64,000 bases of DNA from Panulirus ornatus (GCF_036320965.1 NC_092236.1:20017018-20081017), one strand, 5' to 3'; shown: positions 1 through 12,226, counted from the first letter of the stretch. Translations and numbers: made by a program. The notes: a model not told the origin generated them from the letters alone.

Positions 1-48
1 TTTCTCTCTCTCTCTCACGGCTGGGAATAAACTACGAGACCGACAATC

Positions 49-50
<2 letters not shown>

Positions 51-146
<96 letters not shown>

Positions 147-149
147 GAG
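51..149 (+). repeat. (GA)n microsatellite
   Basis: Pure GA dinucleotides that end in three GACA units. A short CT run at 4-16 could pair with it as a hairpin. Confidence 0.97.
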
Positions 150-264
150 TTGAGCTGTGGGCGTCAAGATGTGAGGAACGGCTTGTTATTACAAGTGATC
201 TATTCCTACAGATCTATGCAGACAAAGCTACTCAGTGATGGTATAGGTGTAACGCACACAACAG

Positions 265-267
<3 letters not shown>

Positions 268-300
<33 letters not shown>

Positions 301-308
301 CGCGCGCG
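268..308 (+). repeat. (GT)n followed by (CG)5
   Basis: Alternating purine-pyrimidine tract: GT repeats run directly into CG repeats through TA. This composition favours left-handed DNA. Confidence 0.95.
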
Positions 309-602
309 TCATTACCCATTTTTTAAGTACATACTTGTGCCTACGGCAAGTGAGCAGTCATATTGTTACCCCCATCGAACACATACTTTGCCCCATTTCT
401 ATCTAGAAATGATTCGGATTTTTTGACACACGTTACGTTCTTTTCATCACTGATTTCCAGATGTTAATTAATATATCATCATCCTTCACCGTTTCGTGCT
501 TGAGTTTCCCTTCAAGTGCCCTCGACTTCTGTACCCCCCCCCTCCACATGAAAAACATAACCATATCCACATCAATTAGGCTAATCAAAACATTGTAAAC
601 CA

Positions 603-604
<2 letters not shown>

Positions 605-671
<67 letters not shown>
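605..671 (+). repeat. (CT)n microsatellite
   Basis: Pure TC dinucleotides. The DNA from here to about 1,045 holds one 84-codon open frame (736-990) with no motif I recognise and no sign of being a gene. Confidence 0.97.
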
Positions 672-674
<3 letters not shown>

Positions 675-1044
675 ATTTTACAAGGATGGTAAATGTAGAA
701 TATTCTGCTTCTCTTTATAGCCCGAACGCGCAGTCATGCACACTTTTTCAACTCATCTACACGCTTTTTTTAAACGGGGTTCCACAGACATACACCACAT
801 TCAGTCTATACTTATTTATGCTTGTAATGCAGAAACTCCGTTAACATTTTCCCCCGAAGTGTCTCCCTCAAATGATGAAGTGCTTTACGCAAATATCACG
901 AGACGTTTCTCAAAATCTGATTCCCTTAAAACTCTCCTCAGAGCCTCATCAGTCATCCTAGTTGGTAACATATACCATCTGAAAGACTAACTGTTAGCTC
1001 ACGCAATAAGCCAACTTTGTGATAAGTCTATCTCATGAGGATCA

Positions 1045-1135
1045 GCCCACTGGGGTCTGACTAAGACCCACCCTTTGTGACCTCTGTAATCCTTATGCGC
1101 TGCCGCTCACAGGATGAGCATGGAGTGCACAATAA
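1045..1135 (+). repeat. Dispersed repeat X, copy 1
   Basis: The segment around TGCGCTGCCGCTCACAGGAT and GTGCACAATAAA recurs in inverse orientation near 18.5 kb with about 75-80 percent identity by eye. It has no coding content. It lies next to a Jockey-type relic and may be its untranslated region, which is inference. Confidence 0.7.
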
Positions 1136-1139
1136 ATGT

Positions 1140-1640
1140 GCGGGGGATCCCGGCGCAAAGCCACCAGTCTCCACATCCCAGGTATGTGCCATTCGCTTTG
1201 ATTAAGCTCCATCCTCAACCTATCATGCTACGAGAGCATCTGTGTACCCCTGTAGCGTTTCACAACTTTTTCCGCAACACCCGTTCCTGCCGTGAGTCTT
1301 GCAGCTTTTGCAAACACACTAATACACCATGATCCACAACATGCCCTCTAGCAGGTCAGTGATATCAATCAAGAACAACACAGGTTTCACAAGACTTGAC
1401 CCTTGTGGCACTCCGCTAATGACTTCCTTCCACGATCAAAAGCATCCTCTAATTACTGTTTTCGCCGCTCTTTCATCTCATTATTCCCTAATCCATCTTT
1501 CCATCTGTGCAGTGGTAGTGATTCTGATATCTGCCGCAAGAGCGATGAACTTATCGTACACTCCCACACATCCTGTGAGCTTGGCGCAAAAGAAGATGCA
1601 GAGAGCAGCACTGGGCCTCAGTGATCGAGTCATAGATATC
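1140..1640 (-). mobile_element. Degenerate Jockey-type RT fragment
   Basis: Read on the minus strand with frameshifts, the stretch near 1,330-1,480 gives MKERRKTVIRGC, then GVPQGSSLVKPVLFLIDITD and a following LLEGMLW. This is the RT motif B region (GVPQGSVLxPxLFxxYINDL) of Jockey/CR1-group LINEs, with the usual basic stretch and ITSGVPQG lead-in recognisable. The catalytic FADD motif is not visible, and the fragment is broken at both ends. It faces another relic on the plus strand that begins at about 1,680. It is a dead copy; the clade assignment is by motif only. Confidence 0.6.
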
Positions 1641-1680
1641 AAACTTTACATAGTGTATGAAATGTTCCTTGCTACGGGGG

Positions 1681-2960
<1,280 letters not shown>

Positions 2961-3196
2961 ATATCTTAAGATAAAGGGCAGCAATTATCTCTAAATTCAC
3001 TAAATTCCCAACAGTAAAGTATGTAAGTTGCAAGATATGAGAGTAATTGCGCTGGCAAAGCTTACATTTGGTTTCTTCAATACCAACAAGACGGGCAAAC
3101 TCCTATGAATGTCTATATCCAATCCTGAGTAAGACAATAACAACATCAAGGTGTCTACTGAGCCTATCAGTGAAACCTTGCATAAATATATATATC

Positions 3197-3416
3197 TTTT
3201 TCATACTATTCGCCATTTCCCACGTGAGCGAGGTAGCGTTAAGAACAGATGACTGAGCCTTTGAGGGAATATCCTCACTTGGCCTCCTTCTCTGTTCCTT
3301 CTTTAGGAAAATCAAAAACGAGAGGGGAGGATTTCCAGCCCCCTGCTACTTCCCCTTTCAGTCGCCTTCTACGACACGCAGCGAATACGTGGAAGTGTTC
3401 TTTCCCCCCTATCCCC

Positions 3417-3420
<4 letters not shown>
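3197..3420 (-). mobile_element. SINE-like element S, copy 1
   Basis: About 225 bp, minus orientation. The 5' end is TATCCCTGGGGATA-like against a TA tract. The middle has GTGTCGTAGAAGGCGACT and GGAGGGGAGGATTTCC-type blocks. The 3' end is TTAACGCTACCTCGCTCACG followed by GGGAAATGGCGAATAG. Four other copies occur at about 5.4, 15.6, 43.1 and 48.6 kb. It has no open frame of note and no tRNA A/B boxes. The 3' end resembles the 3' end of the young RTE-like LINEs in this window. Confidence 0.8.

Positions 3421-3492
<72 letters not shown>
3421..3492 (+). repeat. (TA)n at S copy 1
   Basis: Pure TA tract touching the 5' end of the SINE-like copy. Confidence 0.97.
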
Positions 3493-3495
<3 letters not shown>

Positions 3496-4228
3496 CAGTA
3501 GATGGAACCGTTTGCGTTGAATCAATTTTGTCTCGAGTCCAAAAGATTATAACCTTTCTGATTTCTTTTTGATAACTTGTCATCTAATATCGTAACAACT
3601 ACAAATGCAAAATGCAACTACATACACACCATTCGTCCCTCTCTCTCTTTTCTGCACTAGCATGGCAATGAATAACACTTGTCTACAGTTCAGATCATCT
3701 CAACCTCCCTTCCACTGTATGTCGGAACAATTTCTCCTTGGGTCCAGTTCACGGGTGCAAAACGCCAGTACATACCTTCAGTAACCTTGAGACTTAGTCT
3801 CATCTTGTCCCTTCAACAGCGTAACAGTGTCTTCCTCGACGATACAGGTTTTATTCAACCTCTGCCCAGTTAGACTGATACCCAGCTCTGGAGGTTGTGT
3901 ATCCTTATTTGGAGACACTGACTGAAATTCATCGTTCGAAACCTCCCGTATTTCTTCCCCTTATTCCAAAGCTTCCTCAGTCATCAGCTCATATTGCAAC
4001 AACTATTCCTTAACATTCAACTTGTTCCTGAGAAGAATATGAAATACGTCCTGATTATCATTCACTTACTAGCTGTTCCTCACACTCTTTCTCCTTCCCC
4101 CTCCAAACCCTACCATAAAGACTTCATACTAATCAGAACCTTCCTAGGCCAGTGTACCAAGAGATGTTCAATACTTCTCCACAACAAGTCTCTCTCCTCC
4201 CTTTTCACTTCTTTAGTATCCTGTTAAA
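3493..4228. other. Unrecognised unique-looking DNA
   Basis: AT-rich sequence with scattered short open frames (longest 77 codons). No motif, RNA gene or repeat is recognised. Confidence 0.5.
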
Positions 4229-4612
4229 TAAGTCTCGTTATCTCTATCATAGCTTCAAACTATGTCTCGTTACCTCTACCATATCTTCACACTATGCCGT
4301 GTTACCTCTAACATATCCTGAAACCATGTCTTGTTACCTCTACCATATCTTCACACCATGTCTTGTTACCTCTACCATATCTTCACACCATGTCTTGTTA
4401 CCTCTACCATATCTTCACACCATGCCCTGTCACCTCTACCATATCTTCACACCATGTCTTGTTACCTCTACCATATCTTCACACCATGTCTTGTTACCTC
4501 TACCATATCTTCACACCATGTCTTGTTACCTCTAACATATCTTCACACCATGCCCTGTCACCTCTACCATATCTTTAAACCATATCTCATTACCTCTAAA
4601 ACATCTTCGTAA
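4229..4612 (+). repeat. 32-bp minisatellite, 12 copies
   Basis: Twelve head-to-tail units of 32 bp fill the interval. The core is CTTGTTACCTCTACCATATC followed by TTCACACCATGT. Central units are almost identical, while the outer two on each side are more diverged. Because 32 is not a multiple of 3 and the unit lacks stops, all three plus frames stay open (LPLPYLHTMSCYLYHIFT-like), which makes spurious open frames of up to 127 codons. Confidence 0.95.
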
Positions 4613-4822
4613 TACTAACATACCCGACGGAACGCTATATACCCACACGCATCACCATCGTCATCTTTCACAAACCGTCTCCAGTTTAAACCATTCAAGA
4701 TTTTCAGATTTCCTTTTAATTACCCCTACTCTGTTCTTTCCTCTTGATTTCCCTTGGGCCACCAACCCCAACAACAATCTCTCCCAACAACGTAATCCAT
4801 CCTCACCACCCTATTATGTGTG

Positions 4823-4894
4823 TGTAGTTACCTACTTGTAATTACCTATTTGAACAGCACGGGGAAAGAGTTCTGCACTCGTGGGGCTCCCCAT

Positions 4895-4897
<3 letters not shown>
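4823..4897 (-). mobile_element. Jockey-type LINE 3'-end fragment (J1)
   Basis: Plus-strand text GTAGTTACCTACTTGTAATT then CACGGGG-AGAGTTCTGCACTCGTGGGGC. I recognise this as the reverse complement of the 3'-terminal region common to decapod Jockey-group LINEs (family knowledge from memory). Related fragments lie at about 15.2, 18.1 and 61.1 kb, always next to a GT/CA tract. Confidence 0.6.

Positions 4898-4945
<48 letters not shown>
4898..4945 (+). repeat. (GT)n microsatellite
   Basis: Pure GT tract joined to the Jockey-type 3' fragment. The following DNA up to 5,338 shows nothing recognisable. Confidence 0.97.
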
Positions 4946-4947
<2 letters not shown>

Positions 4948-5336
4948 GTGTGTGTCCTCGCAGCTCTGCTTATTTGATGGGAGGAGCATGAACGCAAAAT
5001 TAACTGGTGACAGGTAGCATCGCAAATGTTCGCACAAACACTGACTTGACGGTTGATAAGAGAGGCAGGCAGAGAGAATAACTGGCGGTGGATGCGGGCG
5101 ATAAGAGCTAAGGTGACAGGGGGACAGATCAGCAGCTCGTACGATTTCAACCACCCGAGCGAAGAGAGACGCGATCCTCGACCCATTTACGAAGGTTCAA
5201 CGAGCAACAGCGTGGCCATGTACACTGTAAATATGTAGTCAGGGAGATCGTGGACATAATGCAGTACCCTTTTTACCAATAGATGCTTAATCTCGTCTGC
5301 ACCTCACCATCATTATAAATAAATTGTATACACACA

Positions 5337-5337
<1 letters not shown>

Positions 5338-5422
<85 letters not shown>
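5338..5422 (+). repeat. (TA)n at S copy 2
   Basis: TA tract with one ACATAT interruption. It leads into TATTATCCCTGGGGG, the 5' end of the SINE-like element. Confidence 0.97.
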
Positions 5423-5423
<1 letters not shown>

Positions 5424-5648
5424 TATCCCTGGGGGTAAGGGGAGAAAGAATACTTCCCATGTATTCCTTACGTGTCGTAGAAGGCGACTAAAAGGGAAGG
5501 GAGTGGGGGTTGCAAATCCTCCCCTCCCGTTTATAATTTTCCAAAAGAAGGAACGGAGAGGTGGGCCAATTGAGGATATACTCTCTAAGGCTCACTCCTC
5601 AGATCTTAAAGCCACCTCAGTAACGCGGAATAAGGCGAATACGTATGG
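5423..5648 (+). mobile_element. SINE-like element S, copy 2
   Basis: Same order of blocks as the other S copies: TTATCCCTGGGGGTAAGG, GTGTCGTAGAAGGCGACTAA, CCCCTCCCGTTTATAA, AGGATAT, then a 3' end CACCTCAGTAACGCGGAATA and GGCGAATA. This copy is diverged at its 3' end. It stops in an A-run and meets an RTE copy tail to tail. Confidence 0.85.
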
Positions 5649-5681
<33 letters not shown>

Positions 5682-5698
5682 TATATTTTTTTTTTTTT
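5649..5698 (+). repeat. A-run/(TA)n/T-run between two element tails
   Basis: About 16 A, then about 12 TA units, then 14 T. The A-run belongs to the plus-strand S element and the T-run is the A-tail of the minus-strand RTE copy, so two retroelement tails face each other here. Confidence 0.9.
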
Positions 5699-7093
5699 CT
5701 ATACCTCGTCGCTGTCTCCCGCGTTTGCGAGGTAGCGCAAGGAAACAGACGAAAGAAATGGCCCAACCCCCCCCCCCCCCCATACACATGTACATACACA
5801 CGTCCACACACGCAAATATACATACCTACACAGCTTTCCATGGTTTACCCCGGACGCTTCACATGCCTTGATTCAATCCGCTGACAGCACGTCAACCCCT
5901 GTATACCACATCGCTCCAATTCACTCTATTCCTTGCCCTCCTTTCACCCTCCTGCATGTTCAGGCCCGATCACACAAAATCCTTTTCACTCCATCTTTCC
6001 ACCTCCAATTTGGTCTCCCTCTTCTCCTCGTTCCCTCCACCTCCGACACATATATCCTCTTGGTCAATCTTTCCTCACTCATTCTCTCCATGTGCCCAAA
6101 CCACTTCAAAACACCCTCTTCTGCTCTCTCAACCACGCTCTTTTTATTTCCACACATCTCTCTTACCCTTACGTTACTTACTCGATCAAACCACCTCACA
6201 CCACACATTCTCCTCAAACATCTCATTTCCAGCACATCCATCCTCCTGCGCACAACTCTATCCATAGCCCACGCCTCGCAACCATACAACATTGTTGGAA
6301 CCACTATTCCTTCAAACATACCCATTTTTGCTTTCCGGATAATGTTCTCGACTTCCACACATTTTTCAAGGCTCCCAAAATTTTCGCCCCCTCCCCAACC
6401 CTATGATCCACTTCCGCTTCCATGGTTCCATCCGCTGACAGATCCACTCCCAGATATCTAAAACACTTCACTTCCTCCAGTTTTTCTCCATTCAAACTCA
6501 CCTCCCAATTGACTTGACCCTCAACCCTACTGTACCTAATAACCTTGCTCTTATTCACATTTACTCTTAACTTTCTTCTTCCACACACTTTACCAAACTC
6601 CGTCACCAGCTTCTGCAGTTTCTCACATGAATCCGCCACCAGCGCTGTATCATCAGCGAACAACAACTGACTCACTTCCCAAGCTCTCTCATCCCCAACA
6701 GACTTCATACTTGCCCCTCTTTCCAAGACTCTTGCATTTACCTCCCTAACAACCCCATCCATAAACAAATTAAACAACCATGGAGACATCACACACCCCT
6801 GCCGCAAACCTACATTCACTGAGAACCAATCACTTTCCTCTCTTCCTACACGTACACATGCCTTACATCCTCGATAAAAACTTTTCACTGCTTCTAACAA
6901 CTTGCCTCCCACACCATATATTCTTAATACCTTCCACAGAGCATCTCTATCAACTCTATCATATGCCTTCTCCAGATCCATAAATGCTACATACAAATCC
7001 ATTTGCTTTTCTAAGTATTTCTCACATACATTCTTCAAAGCAAACACCTGATCCACACATCCTCTACCACTTCTGAAACCACACTGCTCTTCC

Positions 7094-7095
<2 letters not shown>
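5699..7095 (-). mobile_element. RTE-like LINE copy 1 (5'-truncated, frameshifted)
   Basis: Minus-strand retrotransposon fragment. It encodes RT from [16 protein letters not shown] through motif A ([15 protein letters not shown]), motif B ([19 protein letters not shown]), motif C ([12 protein letters not shown]), [12 protein letters not shown], and a C-terminal block ([44 protein letters not shown]) typical of RTE-clade and related LINEs. Two one-base deletions break the frame, near 6,338 (CCGGATAAT versus CCGAGATAAT in sister copies) and near 5,966 (one C missing). The 5' end stops abruptly at a TA tract, so the endonuclease and the RT N-terminus are absent. The 3' UTR ends GCGCTACCTCGCAAACGCGG plus a GAGACAGCGAC-like tail. 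Inactive. Confidence 0.92.

Positions 7096-7170
<75 letters not shown>
7096..7170 (+). repeat. (TA)n at RTE copy 1 5' end
   Basis: Pure TA tract between the truncated RT and the palindromic element. Confidence 0.97.
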
Positions 7171-7171
<1 letters not shown>

Positions 7172-7472
7172 GGGGAAAATGAAACACGATAAGTTCCCAA
7201 GTGCACTTTCGTGTAATAATCACATCATCAGGGGAGACACAAGAGAGAAATAAAAGTCAGTTCATATACATCGAAGAGACGAACGCATGTTTATCAAATG
7301 GCGTCCTAGTTTCGTCTCTTCGATGTATATCAGCTGACTTTTATTTCTCTCTTGTATCTCCCCTGATGATGTGATTATTACACGAAAGTGCACTTGGGAA
7401 CTTATCGTGTTTCATTTTCCCAGTAGACTCATAGGAATATCTTGATCACGCGCAAAATTGTGATCCTTTCCT

Positions 7473-7476
<4 letters not shown>
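7171..7476. mobile_element. Palindromic (foldback-like) repeat element
   Basis: Two 109-bp arms (7,173-7,281 and 7,313-7,421) are inverted copies with only 3 mismatches by eye, separated by a 31-nt loop. Landmarks in the left arm are GAAACACGATAAGTTCCC, CACATCATCAGGGGAGA and ATACATCGAAGAGACG. The right flank continues AGTAGACTCATAGGAATATC and ends with a small second inverted repeat GATCAC...GTGATC before CCTTCCAATA and a TA tract. The matching left flank has been replaced by a TA tract. No coding capacity. Fragments of the same element occur at about 52.9 and 56.9 kb. I cannot assign it to a named MITE or foldback family. Confidence 0.85.

Positions 7477-7543
<67 letters not shown>
7477..7543 (+). 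repeat. (TA)n at palindrome end
   Basis: Pure TA tract directly after CCTTCCAA of the palindromic element. Confidence 0.97.
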
Positions 7544-7545
<2 letters not shown>

Positions 7546-8442
7546 TAGTGAACAAAACGAAATGAGGATGAGAGAGAGGAACGGTGGGACGCAGCTGGCT
7601 GCTTTCATCAGTGGCGAGCAAAACCTCACCCTTGGGTTCCTGCAGCTGAAACAGTTCGTTGCTATTTGTAGCTGACCTTCGGTATTCCTTTCCAGGTTCT
7701 TAAGATAACAAAAAAAAATACGATCTATATATTTCGAGAATGGTATCATCCACCATTAAACTTTCCGCCCAGATTCATCCGTCGACCCCTCATATAACAC
7801 TTTCTCCTTATCCGTCATCCACAACATACCCTTTCCTACAGTAACTATTTCTCACCATCTCCTCGCAATCTTCACCCACCCATGACCCACAAACATCACA
7901 AACATACTACTTCTCGCCTTCCACCTTTCATCCACCACTACTCACCCTCTACCAGTCACCCACCTCCACTCATCCTTTCCCACCCACCAACCGCTCCTTA
8001 CCTCCCTACCAAACCCGGTCACAGCCACCCCCGTCTCATCCTTTTTCTCTCGCCCACGCCAGCCAGGCAGCCAGTCACTCCTCCCTCCCCAGTAAGCCCC
8101 TGAGGTCTCCTTAAGGCACATCAGCAAGTCAGAGTAAAGTAACGCTCATTTTAACAGCACCTCTGATGGCTGTCTTAGCGCGAGTGTGGAAACTGTGAGG
8201 GAGGCACTGAGGGACTTACGCCATTATGGCCTTACGTGTTGTTGTAACTTGCGTCCTTCAGGCGGAGGGGAGGGAGCAGCGGCGGGGGACTGCCATCCGA
8301 GCGGCCACTGAAGCCATAGTGAATGTCGCACCGTGATGGCACACATCATCTCATCGTGGGGATTGGCTGGGAGAAGAACCCGGGTTTCCGTAAGGTGGAG
8401 AAAGAATTCAGAAAACACTTTACAAGTAAGATCAAGCGAGCG

Positions 8443-8444
<2 letters not shown>
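7544..8444. other. Unrecognised DNA, C-rich centre
   Basis: 7,750-8,100 is strongly C-rich and G-poor on the plus strand (CACCC, CCTCC runs). No gene or element is recognised. Confidence 0.5.

Positions 8445-8493
<49 letters not shown>
8445..8493 (+). repeat. (CA)n microsatellite
   Basis: Pure AC tract. From here to about 8,870 nothing is recognised. Confidence 0.97.
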
Positions 8494-8497
<4 letters not shown>

Positions 8498-8878
8498 AAA
8501 GTCTTCATGAAAGAGTGAGAGAAGGTGAATTATACCGTCTAGAGTGAGGAAAGATGTTTTGATAACTCATACAATGAGAGAGAACAACATCACGTCACAT
8601 CACACGTCTCTGGAGTAGGAAACGAACGTCACAACAAAGATGGTGATTCTCACAGAGAGGGAGAGAGAGGGCGTGAGAAGATGTACGTACGCAGGCAGGG
8701 TGGTGTGGTTTGTGAGGCAAGATGACACGCTGGTCTCGTAATAACGTAGAACATTTACGTCTGCTCAGGCTGGCAGCCTTTGGATGACCCGGAAATTAGA
8801 TGTACTTGTCTGCTGAGAATTTTGAGAGTGGGCGGGAGGGCCGTACTACTGCGGGAATGAAGAAGTGGCTGAGGGGAT

Positions 8879-9245
8879 TGTCCTCAGTCGCTATGGGAGT
8901 GGAGGACCCAGGATGTGGGCCCAGGAGATGGGAGTCCTAAGCAGCTAGAGGGGTTAGGAGGTCTTGGATGTTGGGTGTCCTCAGCAAGTGAGAGAGTTGA
9001 GTGCCACGGCGGAGAACATCCTCAGCAGCTGAGGGAGGGGTGGAGGGCTCGAGAATGGGGTGTCCTCGGAAGCTGAGGAGAGGGGTGGTGGACCTAGGAA
9101 GTAGGTGCCCTCAGCAGCTTGGGGAGGTGAGTGTGAACGTCTTAAGGAGATGGGGAAGTGTAGATGGTTAGTCCTCAGCTACCTAAGTGGGTGTCTTCAG
9201 TATCTAGGGGGTAGGAGGGCATGGGAGGTAGGTATCCTCAGCAGC
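8879..9245 (+). repeat. Degenerate G-rich minisatellite
   Basis: The phrase TCCTCAGCAGCTGAGGGGAG recurs imperfectly about nine times at 35-65 bp spacing, separated by GGAGG/GGTGG-rich filler. The unit length is irregular and the array is old. Confidence 0.7.
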
Positions 9246-9534
9246 CGGGGAGAGGTGGGTGTGCTGTGAGGGTTGGGGGTGGGTGTGGAGGGCCGGGACT
9301 GCAGTGTCAGCACAAGGGTCGAAATTTACGGCGGGCTCGTCTTTGTGTCGCTTTCGCCGGAAGTTCTTTAAAACAGTGTAAATCTAGGGTGCAGCGGGAG
9401 GGGGAGAGGAGGCTCTCCCCTCCCCTCTCCCCAACCAGATGGCGAACCTCTCTCCTCACACAGACCCCGCTACTCCCTCCCTCTCCCTGTCTCACCTGCT
9501 GCTTATCCCGTTACACACCAGCTAAGTGATGACA

Positions 9535-9536
<2 letters not shown>

Positions 9537-9605
<69 letters not shown>
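9537..9605 (+). repeat. (CT)n microsatellite
   Basis: Pure CT tract. The preceding 9,260-9,536 shows no recognisable feature. Confidence 0.97.
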
Positions 9606-9609
<4 letters not shown>

Positions 9610-10439
9610 CCATTCTTTACCTTCTTTCCATTGGGTTGTTAGGAGAGCAAAACAAGAACTACTTGGACAGAGAAAGTAAAATCGAGAGACAGCGGACTGG
9701 TGTAGAGTGCACGGATGTGTGACTGAAGGCTCACTGGTGTGTGTGTGTTGTATACATACATATTTCCGATGCCTTGTTTACATACCCCCGGCAGGCTGGG
9801 GATGTCTGTGTACTAATATTGTTTGTACGTTTAGAAAAAAGTGTACAGCTAAGCTAGAGTCAGAGCTGTTCACTGTATATACTGACAGACGATTGGAGCC
9901 TCTCTCTCAGGGCTTTTTGAGGCTCCGTAGGAACCAAGTGTGTTCCATATCTGTGCTGCTGATGAGGTCATTAATATGTATGTAGCTTGTGTCGTCGTTG
10001 TCACAATTCCTGGTGTTGCTTTACATACATGTGAACCAACTGGTTTCATGTTAAATCTTCGGTAATATCAATATAGAGGTATTTCTCATTAATCATGATC
10101 CGCAATAACTCCTTTTTTCATCCTCTGCAGCGTCAACATACGCGTCTTGGAGACGAGGGGTTACTGGGAAGTAGGTTAATATGGAAAGGGCCACAGACCT
10201 TACCAGATATTGTATGTGTCTCTCAGGGAGGCGCTCGAGTCTATACAAGCTTATTAAGACTGATTTCACCTTCAGCAGTTCTTTTGTTTATATGGCCGAC
10301 CATCAAACCTCCTGACGTTAGTGTGCGATAAAAGTATTTCACAGTTTAGCTGGTGCTCAGTTAATCTTGTATCTGATTATTGTCTCTATCTCGTTCTGTT
10401 TCACTCTGGATGACTCTTTAACTGTAAAAGGTGGGTATT
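9606..10439. other. Unrecognised DNA
   Basis: Only short open frames (up to 92 codons) without recognisable domains. No RNA gene is seen. Confidence 0.5.
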
Positions 10440-11020
10440 ACGCTCAAGGAATGTGTTATTGGAGACTACCTACGTGAAAGGCGTCCTCTGCATAAAACCA
10501 GTCCACGCTCATGTTTCCTCCTGGTGGCGGGAGGGGATATCTGTTGTGTGGGTTATAAATAGCGCTGGTGACAGGACGCTGCCTTGTGAGACCCTGCTTG
10601 GTGACGCTGCCGAGTCTCTGATCATAGCTATATTGTTATGGAAACTATAGTGTCATATCCGGGTAATTTAGGATCCGCTTAGCTTAGTCCAGTTTGGACT
10701 GGAGGACTCTGTCGTCCACACTTTATCGACGACTTTCCTCCCTACGCACAACCGAGCAGTCTGATCCTCGGCATTTTTGGTGATCAACATATTTTCTGCA
10801 GCGATCTAAGTTCCAGTGGTGGTGTTTCTGCCCATCCGGAAGCCATATTGATTGTGGTGGAAGAGGATGTTGTTCTGTACTTGCCATCTCATTCTAAGAT
10901 GAAACATCATTTCAAATACTTGTTTCATTTTTTCTGGCCCGCCAGCCGCAAGATGAGCATCTCTCCCTCCACAGCCGACCCCAGTCCTCCCTCTCCGCAC
11001 CTCACCAGCGTTCCACGCCA
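10440..11020 (-). mobile_element. Degenerate R1/Jockey-like RT
   Basis: Minus-strand reading gives MKQVFEMMFHLRMRW, NQYGFRMGRNTTTGT (the HGFRPGRSTT motif of R1/Jockey-type RTs) and then, further down, SRVSQGSVLSPALFITHT with TTDIPS (motif B and its usual DIP/DLP continuation). Motif C is degraded beyond recognition (only FMQRTPFT remains where YADD would lie), and several stops interrupt the frame. It differs from the CR1-like relics in having the TTDIP continuation. It is a dead fragment of one RT palm region. Confidence 0.75.
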
Positions 11021-11199
11021 TCATCATTCATACATCTAAGTTTTACTGTTATCAACTGCATCGCTATAGTGGGGTAGCTTTCCCGTACTAGAAGCTGTGC
11101 TCTACTCTGCGTGCCGTATTCCATACGAAAGAGAGGAATACATCGCGAAATATTTCACCGAATATATGTGTGTGTGTTACTCCTTTTATAATCATGATT

Positions 11200-11525
11200 A
11201 TAATTTCTACGACAGAGTCTTGGTGTTACCCAAGACTTCTTTCTAAAGGCTTCTGGAGCCCGGGACTACGCAATCTTCGGCAGTAGGAGAATGTGAACTT
11301 ATCTGGAGTGAGTTCCCTGACGAAAGTGCATCCCCACTGCTACAGCCTCACCTAACGTGACTTTTGACTCCCAGTGTAACCTCGAGCAGGCGGAGCCCAA
11401 TAACACCAACGTGTTTTAATCAGCGTATATATGCATCACTACTCACCCCAGGACCAATTTCTACGGGATTCCTGGTGTTACCCAGGACGTGTCTCAAGGC
11501 ACCTAAAGCCGCGGGTATCCACTTC
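11200..11525 (+). repeat. Pair of diverged direct repeats about 245 bp apart
   Basis: AATTTCTACGACAGAGTCTT with GGTGTTACCCAAGAC (about 11,200-11,280) is repeated as AATTTCTACGGGATTCCTGG with TGTTACCCAGGAC (about 11,447-11,525), each followed by a GGC-CT-AGCC-CGGG-CCAC-like run. The function is unknown; it could be a minisatellite unit or an old element. Confidence 0.55.
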
Positions 11526-11974
11526 CACACGATCTGCTGGCATCAACCCTCATGACCCAAATATTCATCGACGTTGTTACTCGCTCGTGTTTCAGTAACT
11601 TTCTCCCTGACTGCCTCGCTACATCCTCATTAGGGACATTTATTTCGATTTATTCATATAAAATCCTGTGACGTTCACATTAAAAGATGTGGATCTTCAT
11701 CCTCATTTTTTTTTCATAAATCCTAAGTTGTCAGTCGAGTGCAAAATGGATTTGTGCGAGTCAACCGAGAATCTAGAACAGACGAAAGTCAAGAACAAAG
11801 TAAAGAATTTACCAGCTTTAAGAAATCTGTAAAACAAATGGCTGTTCACTTCTCTCTTAAATACGATGGTGTTACAACCAGTTTGCTTCTCACTCACTCA
11901 CGAACCAGAAATCAACCGTTTAAACAAGGCGGTACGACATTTGCTTACGACGGGGTTAACCTTTGGCCAGGGCC

Positions 11975-12060
11975 ATTAAGGGTTAAGACAAAGGTCACAC
12001 CATTATACCAAAGGGTCGTACTATCGTGCCTAAAGGTCTTCCCGTCGTACTCAAGTTTGA
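11975..12060 (+). repeat. 21-bp dispersed minisatellite, locus 1 (diverged)
   Basis: AAGGGTCGTACTATCGTGCC and the next unit AAAGGTCTTCCCGTCGTACT match the 21-bp unit (GTACCATCGTGCTCAAGGAT-like) found in clear arrays at 44.2 and 62.9 kb. It is preceded by AAAGGTCACACC. Confidence 0.6.
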
Positions 12061-12224
12061 AGAAAAAAAAAATAACCAAAAGCTCAAAATAGTAAAACAA
12101 CTTCCCCATCAACAAAACTGACGGACAAGAGTTGTTAAAATCCCATTAACTTCGTCATAATCTTTAGCGACGGCTGAAAAACGAGAGGCTGAACTGGAGA
12201 TGAAGTTTACCTTCCACCTCCTGC

Positions 12225-12226
12225 TG

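Noticed and set aside
4152..4612. Evenly spaced 32-bp repeats suggesting a CRISPR array
   Set aside because: Units are contiguous with no unique spacers, and the organism is eukaryotic. It is an ordinary minisatellite.
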